Below the pieces are notes generated by a model. That model was given only the letters and a program-made list of their open reading frames with translations, was not told the DNA's origin and did not search any database. From Mucilaginibacter mali (GTDB lineage: Bacteria; Bacteroidota; Bacteroidia; Sphingobacteriales; Sphingobacteriaceae), in NCBI RefSeq assembly GCF_013283875.1, contig NZ_CP054139.1, positions 3,658,001 to 3,722,000 on the forward strand: 64,000 nt of DNA. Reading direction: 5' to 3'. The position numbers were made by a program, and so were the translations under genes. The stretch's first letter is position 1, and each line of letters begins with the position of its first letter. Of the stretch, positions 8,847 through 16,647 are shown piece by piece.

Positions 8847-10087
8847 TGCATAATTTTTTGAGGATTCCGCGTTACCGGCACCACATCGGGTGCAAGGTAA
8901 TACCTGGAAAGCCCGGCCATGTCCAGTTTCGTATTGATCAGGTAATTTTCATACCGGGTATAAGTGCTTTGATAAAAAAAACGGCTGGTAAAGGCGCTGC
9001 CATTCACCACAACACCATCGTGCAGGCCCAATGTACCCTGCGCATAAATTTGTCCGCTCACGGTAGTATTTTTGCCCAGCTCGATAAATGGCAGCATTTG
9101 CGGCCGGCTTTTTTGCTCGTAAGTAAACAGCAGGCCGCTAAAGCTGCTCTGATCGCTCAGTCTAAGTATCTCCTGCCCCTTACTTTCATTTAAGCGGATA
9201 ATGCCGGCGCAGGAAGGATAATCAAACCTGCAGCGCCGCCCAATGCTTACCGAATCGGAAGCGAACAACTGGCAATTGCCTTTAAAACCACTTTTCACCA
9301 CAATAGCCCTGGCAAAAACGATCACGTTTTTTAGCAAGGCGGTACTATCCACCGTGATTAAAGTGTCCGAAAGTATAACTATGTTCCCCTCAAGCTTTAT
9401 ATTTTGCAAAGTATATGGCCGCTTTTTCAATTGAATAAAACGGGTAGCTTTTAAAAAGGAGCCATAAACAGAGTCATCCTTAAGCAGCAAACTATCATTG
9501 GGATGCTTATCGGTCTGAAATTTATTTAATAGCTGCAGCCTATCCTGTTTTAAAGGCGGCAGTTGCTTATCGCTGTTGTATTGATGGCCCGTTATAATGC
9601 GCTTATCACCACTGTAGGGCTTATTTTCAACGTAGGCTGTTCGTATACCCGATTTAGGGACAAAGGCATTACCATTGATCATGGTCTTCCCGCTTACCGA
9701 TAAAGAGCGGTCTTCATCGATCAGGTATAGCACCGCCCACTTTGCCGAATCGACCGGGTGGGCCATTGTAAAAACTTTGTATAAGGTGTCGGATTGTATA
9801 AATGCCCGGACTATGCCCATATCGTATACGCCCCACAATTTCTTTTCTATCTGCACAGAGTCGTTATCCTTGCCAAACAGGCTGATTTTCTTCGGCGTAT
9901 CCCATTCAGTATGGCCAGCTAACAAATAATTCACTGCAGAGCCTACGTTATTTTGCAGCAGGTTGTAACGTGCCTCACGAGCGTGTTGTATGCGGTAAAA
10001 ATAAGCCGAAGCAACTAACGTGGCACAGATAACGCCTATTACCAACGCGATGACAATAACAATATACAATGCAGAGGCCCTTACCAT
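8828..10087 (-). CDS. GspK/PilX-like large minor pseudopilin with beta-helix-like ectodomain
   Basis: The first possible start is at 10159, but the ATG at 10087 lies four bases after the upstream stop codon and gives MVRA followed by SALYIVIVIALVIGVICATL, a pilin-like helix with Ala before the cleavage point. Position +5 is Ile, not Glu; lack of Glu5 is a known property of GspK, which caps the pseudopilus. The body of about 370 residues carries repeated phrases such as LSVSGKTMINGNAFVPKSG, KLEGNIVILSDTLITVDST and GKNTTVSGQIYAQGTLGLHD, resembling right-handed beta-helix or polymer-forming proteins more than the helical GspK domain. So position in the machine is inferred from N-terminus, size and gene order; the ectodomain fold may be new for this role. 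Confidence 0.68.
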   Translation of the reverse strand: MVRASALYIVIVIALVIGVICATLVASAYFYRIQHAREARYNLLQNNVGSAVNYLLAGHTEWDTPKKISLFGKDNDSVQIEKKLWGVYDMGIVRAFIQSDTLYKVFTMAHPVDSAKWAVLYLIDEDRSLSVSGKTMINGNAFVPKSGIRTAYVENKPYSGDKRIITGHQYNSDKQLPPLKQDRLQLLNKFQTDKHPNDSLLLKDDSVYGSFLKATRFIQLKKRPYTLQNIKLEGNIVILSDTLITVDSTALLKNVIVFARAIVVKSGFKGNCQLFASDSVSIGRRCRFDYPSCAGIIRLNESKGQEILRLSDQSSFSGLLFTYEQKSRPQMLPFIELGKNTTVSGQIYAQGTLGLHDGVVVNGSAFTSRFFYQSTYTRYENYLINTKLDMAGLSRYYLAPDVVPVTRNPQKIMQWLEQN

Positions 10088-10091
10088 ACGC

Positions 10092-10718
10092 CTATTTTTT
10101 TTGTGGCAGGGATGATGATGGGCTCTTTTTGCCTGGGTTGGGGTGATGCTTAAAAACATTAACCTTTTGCCAAAAGGAGGTATGCTTTGTTTCAGTTATA
10201 AGTTTGCCATTATGATAAGTAACAACCTGTACCGAATCGGCGCTGATATAATTTTTAACCTGACCGTTCAACAGATCATCCCGGTAAGCGCCCGCTTGTT
10301 TTAGCATTCCCTTCTCATCAAAAACTTCAAACTTTCCGCGCTTAAAGCCATCTGCCCAGTTTACAGACTCTAAAAGCACACCGTTCTCATTCCACTTTTT
10401 CCACAGCCCGTTTTTCAGTCCTTTCAGGAAATTCCCCTGCTCCTTCAGGTTTTTGTTTAAAAAATACTCGTTATAGCTACCCTGCAGCAATTTGCCACTA
10501 TAACCACCTTGTGTGGTGTGGATAGCATTGGCACTATACCAGTAATAAGTTTTTTCATTATTTACAGGCGCCCAACTGTCCCCCGGCATCAGCTCGGCCA
10601 GTATGGTTTTATCGCCTGCGACTAAGCGCACCCGGTTGACCCCTGTCGACTCGGGTATTTTTTGCGCGATTGCTGCACCAATAATCAGGTATAAAAAAGC
10701 GGTCAGGTATATTTTCAT
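10092..10718 (-). CDS. Exported YwqK/MORN-repeat-like protein
   Basis: 208 residues with a Sec signal peptide (MKIYLTAFLYLIIGAAIAQ). The central part (about residues 90-165) has repeats of the MORN/YwqK type: GNFLKGLKNGLWKKWNENG, VNWADGFKRGKFEVFDEKG, AYRDDLLNGQVKNYIS. Such repeats form beta-hairpin sheets; many Bacteroidota proteins carry them and are labelled antitoxin-like only by homology to YwqK. The gene sits inside the secretion operon, overlapping the GspC-like gene by four bases and ending four bases before the GspK-like gene, so it is probably a periplasmic accessory of the machine. No catalytic residues are evident, and the C-terminal tail is basic and Pro/Ser rich. Confidence 0.7.
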   Translation of the reverse strand: MKIYLTAFLYLIIGAAIAQKIPESTGVNRVRLVAGDKTILAELMPGDSWAPVNNEKTYYWYSANAIHTTQGGYSGKLLQGSYNEYFLNKNLKEQGNFLKGLKNGLWKKWNENGVLLESVNWADGFKRGKFEVFDEKGMLKQAGAYRDDLLNGQVKNYISADSVQVVTYHNGKLITETKHTSFWQKVNVFKHHPNPGKKSPSSSLPQKK

Positions 10719-11215
10719 GGTGTGCTATTGTCGAGCTTTATAAATTTTGTAGTGCCGTTATAACTGATCCTGATCGAATCCTGCATGTTTTTGATCAGTT
10801 TTACTTTGTCCTGCGTCTCGCCTTCCTGTAGCATCGTATTTCTGCCATTAATGGTAACCAACGCTACCAGTTTTTTTGACGATGGGTTACGCACAAATCC
10901 CGAGTATTTTATGAAACCCCAATTGATGGCCGGTGGCAGGACTGGTTTAGTTATTTTCACATCCGCGCGTACTTTTACGGTTGTTGTATCCTTCTTTGCT
11001 TCATTGCTGAAGGGGTTACGGTAACTCATCGTTAATTTACTTGTGTCTGGCTTCAGGGAATGGTCGTCATAAGGTTCCTTGAATGTGCTTGTTGTAACCG
11101 GCAGTGGTATCTTATCATCGTTATGGTAAACGGCCGCAAATACCCGGTAAATGATCAGCCCCCAAACCAGTGTCACCAATCCCCCCAATACATAAACCAT
11201 CTTTTTGCTTTTCAT
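10715..11215 (-). CDS. GspC/PilP-like inner-membrane connector protein
   Basis: 166 residues: a short cytoplasmic N-terminus, one membrane helix (MVYVLGGLVTLVWGLIIYRV, residues 6-25), a Pro/Thr-rich periplasmic linker, and a C-terminal domain from about residue 100 (IKYSGFVRNPSSKKLVALV, GRNTMLQEGETQDKVKLIK, SIRISYNGTTKFIKL). This layout matches the HR domain of GspC and the beta-domain of PilP, which link the inner-membrane platform to the secretin. Similarity is in pattern and not in strict sequence. It overlaps the downstream MORN-like gene by four bases, and follows the FN3 lipoprotein gene by 14 bases. Confidence 0.72.
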   Translation of the reverse strand: MKSKKMVYVLGGLVTLVWGLIIYRVFAAVYHNDDKIPLPVTTSTFKEPYDDHSLKPDTSKLTMSYRNPFSNEAKKDTTTVKVRADVKITKPVLPPAINWGFIKYSGFVRNPSSKKLVALVTINGRNTMLQEGETQDKVKLIKNMQDSIRISYNGTTKFIKLDNSTP

Positions 11216-11229
11216 ACGGCGCTTTGGGG

Positions 11230-12192
11230 TTATTGTAAAACAAACGACCGTATATCACTGGTTGGCCCTTCGTTACCGGCAGCATCAATACCCGATACCT
11301 TCCAGTAAATGGTGCCACCTGGGTTAGATGTTGGGGTAAACACATAACTGGTATTGCTTAACAATACGGGGAATGTGGCATTATACGCAGTAACCGAATC
11401 TGCCTTAAATACATATAGCTTATACTTTGCAGCGGTAAGGGCGCTATTCCACTGTAGGGTTACCGGCGAATTGACGGTTTGCCCCTTTGCAGGCAAGCTC
11501 AGCACTACTTTAGGCGGCGGGGTATGATCGTAAGTGATCTGGCTGATGGTCGACCATAATGCCTGTGCGGTATCATTCTCGGCACGCACCCGCCACTGGT
11601 AAGTCTGGTCTTTCGGGAAACTAAAATTAAACTGTTGCCCCGGTATTACCTGGTTGTAAACCAAAGTATTTTCATCACTGAAACTATTGGTATCAATTTG
11701 CAAATGATATTTGGTAGCCCCATACACATCGCCCCATTGAAAGGCAACGCCTGCCTGGTTAGTGAGCAGTCCATTACCTGGCGAACCGAGTTTTACCTGT
11801 TGCTGCTTGATAGAGCTGTACAGGATACGAAAGCTTTTTGGCGTACTATAAACGGTTTGCGAGCTTCCATTTTCGGCCCGCACCCGCCATTGATATTCGC
11901 CCGGATTTAAATTGATGGTAAATTTATTTGTTTTCACCACGGTGTCGAGCACCAGTGTGCCTACCGAATCGAACTTGGGGCTAACCACCTGCAGCCTGTA
12001 CTTTAAAGCATCGTCTACTTCGTCCCACCAAAAATTCACATTGTAGTTAGCGCTGTTATAACCATTGGCAGGTGCTTCAGGGGTTATCGACCGGTCTTTA
12101 AGCGACGGCTCGATAATATCTTTGCATGAATTGAGGCCTGCTGCAATAAAAACAGCTAAGAATAATGATAAGGGTATAAGGTTGAATTTCAT
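11230..12192 (-). CDS. Lipoprotein with fibronectin type III-like repeats
   Basis: 320-residue predicted lipoprotein: signal segment and lipobox ending in NSC (Cys23). Three or so repeated FN3-like domains follow, each with the phrases YRLQVV/YHLQIDT/YKLYVF and YQWRVRAEN/YQWRVRAEN/IYWKVSGID, spaced roughly 95 residues. It is the first gene of the minus-strand secretion operon, divergent from gspG. FN3 arrays usually mediate binding to surfaces, polysaccharide or other proteins; here it might help anchor the secretin or hold secreted proteins, but that is inference. The domain repeats are clear, the role is not. Confidence 0.8.
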   Translation of the reverse strand: MKFNLIPLSLFLAVFIAAGLNSCKDIIEPSLKDRSITPEAPANGYNSANYNVNFWWDEVDDALKYRLQVVSPKFDSVGTLVLDTVVKTNKFTINLNPGEYQWRVRAENGSSQTVYSTPKSFRILYSSIKQQQVKLGSPGNGLLTNQAGVAFQWGDVYGATKYHLQIDTNSFSDENTLVYNQVIPGQQFNFSFPKDQTYQWRVRAENDTAQALWSTISQITYDHTPPPKVVLSLPAKGQTVNSPVTLQWNSALTAAKYKLYVFKADSVTAYNATFPVLLSNTSYVFTPTSNPGGTIYWKVSGIDAAGNEGPTSDIRSFVLQ

Positions 12193-12338
12193 TTAAATCA
12201 AATTAAAGAAATTTTTTGAACTAAATTTACCATTTTACGTAAGAGAGTTGAAATAAGTTGAAGTATTTTTCGTCTGATTTAATTTTCTGAAAAAAATTAT
12301 AGTTATTTTTCTACTTTAGTTTCCAGATTCTTTATAAA
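12193..12338. promoter_or_regulatory. Divergent promoter region between the two secretion operons
   Basis: 146 AT-rich bases separate the FN3 lipoprotein gene (minus) from gspG (plus), so both operons must start here. One candidate -7 box per direction differs from TAnnTTTG at a single base: TACTTTAG at 12312-12319 for the plus operon, and TAAATTTA on the minus strand near 12225-12232. No convincing -33 element or operator was seen, so the promoter calls are weak while the placement is safe. Confidence 0.5.
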
Positions 12339-12761
12339 ATGAAACCACCTAAATCCTTATTCAAACAGCGTGTAAAAGCCTATACCCTTACCGAGATACT
12401 GGTAGTGCTGGTTATTATCGGCATTTTGGTATTACTGGCCCTGCCAAATTTGCTTCCATTAATTACAAAAGCCAAGGCAACCGAAGCAAAGCTGCAACTG
12501 GAACACGTGCAAATGCTGGAGAAAAATTACTTCTACGAACATTCCAAATATTCCAAAGACCTGGTTGAACTGGGCTATATCCAGGAAAAACTATCTACCG
12601 AAAAAGACGGCCGCGCTAATTATCGTATCGAAATAGCCAGCGCATCAAACACAGGTTTTGTTGCCCGGGCCACCGCCGTGGTTGATTTTAATGGCAATGG
12701 TACATTTAACATATGGGAAATGGACCAGGATAAAAATTTAAAGGAAGTTACTGCCGACTAA
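12339..12761 (+). CDS. gspG: Major pseudopilin, GspG-like
   Basis: 140-residue pilin-like protein, first gene of the plus-strand secretion operon. Leader MKPPKSLFKQRVKA, then YTLTEILVVLVIIGILVLLA with Glu at +5 and Pro at +22 region (LPNLLPLI), the standard type IV pilin helix. The predicted cleavage follows Ala14, not Gly. The C-terminal half (EKNYFYEHSKYSKDLVELGY, VDFNGNGTFNIWEMDQDK) looks like the calcium-loop part of GspG-type pseudopilins, with Asp/Asn residues that could bind calcium. Single-copy and first in the operon, so likely the main pseudopilus subunit. The prepilin peptidase gene begins one base after its stop codon. Confidence 0.88.
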   Translation: MKPPKSLFKQRVKAYTLTEILVVLVIIGILVLLALPNLLPLITKAKATEAKLQLEHVQMLEKNYFYEHSKYSKDLVELGYIQEKLSTEKDGRANYRIEIASASNTGFVARATAVVDFNGNGTFNIWEMDQDKNLKEVTAD

Positions 12762-12762
12762 A

Positions 12763-13278
12763 GTGCTGTTAAAAGGAATTATCCTGCTGATATTATTAGC
12801 AATTTTTATGCAAGACATGAGGTCAAGGTCGGTTGTAGTTTGGTTGTTCCCTGTACTGGGGATAGCACTGTTTGTGCAGGCTTATCTTAAGGGTACATCC
12901 TATGGATATGTTTTGCAAAATATCGGCTTCGATCTGTGCTTTTTAAGCATTCAACTGTTATTGGTTTCCGTTTACTTTTCGATAAAGAGCCGTAAATGGG
13001 TATGGATCACCAGGGAAATGTTGGGATGGGGCGATATCCTTTTCCTGGTAAGCATAGCCTGTTATCTTTCGCCTGTAAATTATATTTTATTTTATGTGGC
13101 AAGCCTGGTACTGATACTTGTGGCTTATATAGCAATCCGTAAGTACACCCATGAACAGGGGCATATCCCCTTAGCAGGCCTGCAGGCACTGTTAATGGCG
13201 GTAATATTAATTGCAAACTGGCAGATTGCCAGCTTTGACCTGACCAGCGATGCCTGGCTGATAAAAACGGGGATATGA
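12763..13278 (+). CDS. Minimal A24-type prepilin peptidase (PilD/GspO catalytic part only)
   Basis: 171 residues, about six membrane helices, no soluble domain. It carries both hallmarks of GxGD aspartyl proteases of family A24: an Asp just after the first helix (IFMQDMRSR, Asp18) and GWGD at 88-91 (EMLGWGDILFL, Asp91). These would cleave the leader of the four pilin-like proteins encoded around it. Canonical PilD/GspO is 250-290 residues and has an N-terminal methyltransferase and zinc-binding region; all of that is absent. The start is GTG, one base after the gspG stop, and the end overlaps gspE as ATGA, so it is firmly in the operon. Overall sequence similarity to known peptidases is low, so the call rests on motifs, topology and context. 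Confidence 0.75.
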   Translation: MLLKGIILLILLAIFMQDMRSRSVVVWLFPVLGIALFVQAYLKGTSYGYVLQNIGFDLCFLSIQLLLVSVYFSIKSRKWVWITREMLGWGDILFLVSIACYLSPVNYILFYVASLVLILVAYIAIRKYTHEQGHIPLAGLQALLMAVILIANWQIASFDLTSDAWLIKTGI

Positions 13279-14708
13279 TGGAGATGGAAGAAATTGTTTT
13301 AACAAGTGAACAACTACACAGCCTGACCAAAGAACAGGCCTGGTATTATCGCGTACTACCCAAACTAAAGAACAATAATTGTTTTGAACTTTATTGCGAG
13401 GATACTATTACTGCAGACAGCCTGTCGCAGGAACTGGAGATATTATTAGGCACAGCTATAAAACTAACAGCTATTCCGGCCGAGCAGGTCTCGCGCTTGT
13501 TGTCCAAATATTACTTACAGGAAAACGCGGCATACCAGGGCTTGCAGCCGGCGGCAGCAGACAACGCGGATGATTTTTTGACAGAACTGATCAGGGAAGC
13601 CAAAAACCTGAAAAGCAGCGATATTCATATCGAAAGCTATGAAGCTAAAAGCCGGGTAAGGATAAGGATAGATGGTATGATGGTAGAGCGCTACTTGTTA
13701 AAACGCGAAGAATATCCGGCACTCATCAACAAAATTAAAATATTGGCCAACCTGGATATTGCCGAAAAACGCCTGCCACAGGATGGGCGCATCCATTTTA
13801 AACAGCAGGGCCAGCAATTTGATATCCGCGTATCGGTACTTCCTACCTTACATGGCGAAAAGGTGGTATTAAGGTTATTGAGCAATGACGCTACAGATAT
13901 TGACCTGAATAAGCTTGGCTTTTCGGACATTGACCTGGATAATTACCTGCAAGGTGTAAAACGACCGAACGGGATCTTATTGATCAGCGGGCCTACCGGT
14001 TCGGGAAAAACGACGACCCTTTACGCCACCTTAAAATTGCTGAATAAAGAGACGCGCAACATCCTGACCATTGAAGACCCGATAGAATATACATTGGAAG
14101 GGGTGAACCAGGTACAGCTGAAAGAAGCTATCGGCCTGTCTTTCGCGGCCGCGCTTAAAACATTTTTGCGGCAGGACCCGGACGTGATCATGGTTGGCGA
14201 GATACGCGATGCGGAAACAGCCAATATGGCCATACGCGCCGCACTGACCGGGCACCTGGTGTTATCCACTATCCACACCAACTCGGCCTGGGGCACGGTT
14301 TCCCGTTTGATAGATATGGGCATACCGCCGTTCCTGGTAGCCAATACCTTAAACACTACTGTAGCCCAGCGGCTCATCAGGCTGTTATGCCCGCATTGCA
14401 AGGTGCAAAAACCATTTACGGCCGATCTATATCCGCGCCAGTTTAAACCATATAGCACAGTTACGCAACAATACTTGCCCCATGGCTGCGAACAATGCTA
14501 CTACAGCGGCTATAAAGGCCGGAAGGCGGTATACGAAGTAATACCGATAGATCAGGAATTGGGCACGGAGATCAAAATGGGGAATGCCCGCATATCCGGG
14601 CATTTGGAACAAAGAAACATCAAAACGCTGGCAGAAAATGCCTTTAACCTATTTAAAAATGGAGAAACCTCGCTGGAAGAGATTTACCCCTTGCTTTTTA
14701 ATTATTAA
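13275..14708 (+). CDS. gspE: Type II secretion / pilus assembly ATPase GspE/PilB
   Basis: 477-residue hexameric ATPase of the secretion superfamily that powers pseudopilus extension. Visible motifs: N-terminal domain with SSDIHIESYEAKSRVRIRIDG, Walker A GPTGSGKTTTLYA near residues 239-251, Asp box IEDPIEYTLEGVNQVQ, Walker B VGEIRDAETANMAIRAA, His box LVLSTIHTNSAWG. A tetra-Cys zinc motif follows (CPHC near residue 375 and CEQC near 405), as in GspE and PilB and unlike PilT. The first ATG overlaps the peptidase stop codon; a second ATG one codon on would serve equally. The N1E domain is shorter than in proteobacterial GspE. Confidence 0.96.
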   Translation: MMEMEEIVLTSEQLHSLTKEQAWYYRVLPKLKNNNCFELYCEDTITADSLSQELEILLGTAIKLTAIPAEQVSRLLSKYYLQENAAYQGLQPAAADNADDFLTELIREAKNLKSSDIHIESYEAKSRVRIRIDGMMVERYLLKREEYPALINKIKILANLDIAEKRLPQDGRIHFKQQGQQFDIRVSVLPTLHGEKVVLRLLSNDATDIDLNKLGFSDIDLDNYLQGVKRPNGILLISGPTGSGKTTTLYATLKLLNKETRNILTIEDPIEYTLEGVNQVQLKEAIGLSFAAALKTFLRQDPDVIMVGEIRDAETANMAIRAALTGHLVLSTIHTNSAWGTVSRLIDMGIPPFLVANTLNTTVAQRLIRLLCPHCKVQKPFTADLYPRQFKPYSTVTQQYLPHGCEQCYYSGYKGRKAVYEVIPIDQELGTEIKMGNARISGHLEQRNIKTLAENAFNLFKNGETSLEEIYPLLFNY

Positions 14709-14716
14709 TACCTTGT

Positions 14717-16645
14717 ATGCATAAAAAACTTACGTTATTTCTTATTATCTTATCCTTTTTCTGTACCGCAACATGGGCGCAGCAAAAAGACCGCATACAG
14801 GTGATCCAGCAGAAACTGGAGACGCTGGCCCAGACTGTGCCGGGTTTAAATCAAAAAGTGCAGCTCTCTATAGCCAATGTTAGCATACAGGATTACCTGA
14901 ACGCTATTTCGAAGGCCAATGCTATTAGTATGAGTATCGACCCAAAGTTGAATATGCGGGTCAACAACAATCTTACCGATGTAACAGCTATCAATGTGCT
15001 TGTTTTTTTGGCCGGTCAGTATAACCTGGATATTTCAATAGTAGGTTCCATATTGGTTATTGCCCCTTATCAAGACCCTAACCAGTTTATTAAACCACCG
15101 CTCAGGGAAATTCCGGTCCGTTATGATGCACCCACAAATAACCTTTCCCTTGAATTAGCCAACGACAGCCTGATTACTGTGGCAAAAAAAATAACCCGCC
15201 TTTCTGGCAAGAATGTGGTAGTGCCCACAACGCTCCAGGGCAAGCGCGTAAATGGTTATTTCGCATCAGCTCCGTTTGATATGGTCCTGGAAAAACTGGC
15301 CTACTCCAATGAGCTTAAAATGCAGAAAACAGCCGATGGTTTTTATTTATTTCAGCCACTGGCCGATGGCGAAGAACTATACGTGACCGGCGACCACAAT
15401 ACAGCGGTGCGGCGGGTATTTAAACCGGTTACCCCAAACACCACAGGCGGCGGGCTTAATATTTACAGCAAAATGGTGGGCGGCCAAAAGCTCCTGTCGG
15501 CTGATGTGAGTAATGGCAATATTCTTGACCTTGTTCGTACCGCATCGCAGGAAATGAACAAAAGCTATTTCCTTTATTCTGATTTAAAAGGTACGATCAC
15601 CGTACATGCCAACGATCTGTCCTACGATGATTTTTTAAGCGCCATATTCCGTGGTACCGAGTACACATTCCATGTGGATAATGGCATTTACATGATGGGG
15701 AGCCGCAAATTAGAGGGCTTGCGCACCAACAAGATCGTTGCCTTACAAAACCGGTCTATCGATACCGTGATGGCGATGATACCCAGGGAATGGATGAAGG
15801 ATGTGGAGATAAAAGAATTTCGTGAGCAAAACACATTATTGTTATCCGGATCGGCACCACAGATAAGGGAACTGGAAACATACATTAATCAGTTGGATAA
15901 AATTGTGCCAATGGTGATGATCGAGATCACACTGGTTGATATCAATAAATCGCGCACGGTGGCTACCGGCCTAAAAGTTGGGGTGGCCGATAGTGCTGTT
16001 AAATCGGGCGGCACATTGCTTTCGGGTTTCGATTTTACATTCAGCGCTTCATCCATTAATGGCTTGCTGGATAAACTGGGCGGCTCGTATGCTAACCTTG
16101 GGCATGTGGTACCCAACTTTTACGCCAGTATTAAGGCCCTGGAATCACTAAACAATGTCGAGGTACATTCTATACCTAAGCTAACCACGTTAAACGGGCA
16201 TGCCGCTACTTCAAGTATCGGCAGCAGGAGCTGGTACCTGGTTCAAACCCAAAACGTTATTCCGTCCATATCGTCGCCTACCATTAATTATACACAGCAA
16301 TATAATAGTGTGGATGCGAATATGATCATCAATATCAAGCCTATTGTTTCGGGTGATGACCAGGTAACCTTAGGTATCAAGATAGATATTACCGACTTTA
16401 ACGGCACCCCTCCGGCAAATTCTCCCCCCCCAACGTCCACCAGCAAATTTGAATCGATCGTCAGGGCGCATAACGAGGATATGATCGTGTTAGGCGGGCT
16501 GGAAAGAACAATTGACAGTGATAACTCGTCGGGCACGCCGTTGCTTTCGCGCATCCCTGTAATCAAGTGGTTTTTCAGTACCAAGACCAAAACGCACCAA
16601 AAAGTAGTTACCCTGGTATTTATTAAACCTACAATTATCAGGTAA
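14717..16645 (+). CDS. gspD: Outer-membrane secretin GspD/PilQ
   Basis: 642-residue secretin, the outer-membrane gate of the system. It starts with a signal peptide (FLIILSFFCTATWAQ). Residues about 45-120 look like an STN/N0-type domain (IQDYLNAISKANAISMSID), followed by further N-domains, e.g. around 150-190 and 265-345. The secretin core occupies about 415-642, with VPMVMIEITLVDINKSRT at its start, and IPKLTTLNGHAA and the closing RIPVIKWFFSTKTKTHQ near the end. Ser-rich lipoprotein features are absent, so outer-membrane targeting may need a pilotin; the FN3 lipoprotein is a possible helper. Spacing to gspE is eight bases and to the GspL-like gene two bases. Confidence 0.95.
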   Translation: MHKKLTLFLIILSFFCTATWAQQKDRIQVIQQKLETLAQTVPGLNQKVQLSIANVSIQDYLNAISKANAISMSIDPKLNMRVNNNLTDVTAINVLVFLAGQYNLDISIVGSILVIAPYQDPNQFIKPPLREIPVRYDAPTNNLSLELANDSLITVAKKITRLSGKNVVVPTTLQGKRVNGYFASAPFDMVLEKLAYSNELKMQKTADGFYLFQPLADGEELYVTGDHNTAVRRVFKPVTPNTTGGGLNIYSKMVGGQKLLSADVSNGNILDLVRTASQEMNKSYFLYSDLKGTITVHANDLSYDDFLSAIFRGTEYTFHVDNGIYMMGSRKLEGLRTNKIVALQNRSIDTVMAMIPREWMKDVEIKEFREQNTLLLSGSAPQIRELETYINQLDKIVPMVMIEITLVDINKSRTVATGLKVGVADSAVKSGGTLLSGFDFTFSASSINGLLDKLGGSYANLGHVVPNFYASIKALESLNNVEVHSIPKLTTLNGHAATSSIGSRSWYLVQTQNVIPSISSPTINYTQQYNSVDANMIINIKPIVSGDDQVTLGIKIDITDFNGTPPANSPPPTSTSKFESIVRAHNEDMIVLGGLERTIDSDNSSGTPLLSRIPVIKWFFSTKTKTHQKVVTLVFIKPTIIR

Positions 16646-16647
16646 CG

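Noticed and set aside
10087..10159. Longer start of the GspK-like gene at 10159
   Set aside because: The extension overlaps the upstream gene and would place a His/Lys-rich stretch before the pilin helix; the ATG at 10087 gives a normal short leader.
10092..10718. YwqK-like protein as antitoxin of a toxin-antitoxin pair
   Set aside because: It has a Sec signal peptide, lies within the secretion operon and has no adjacent toxin gene; the antitoxin label comes only from repeat homology.
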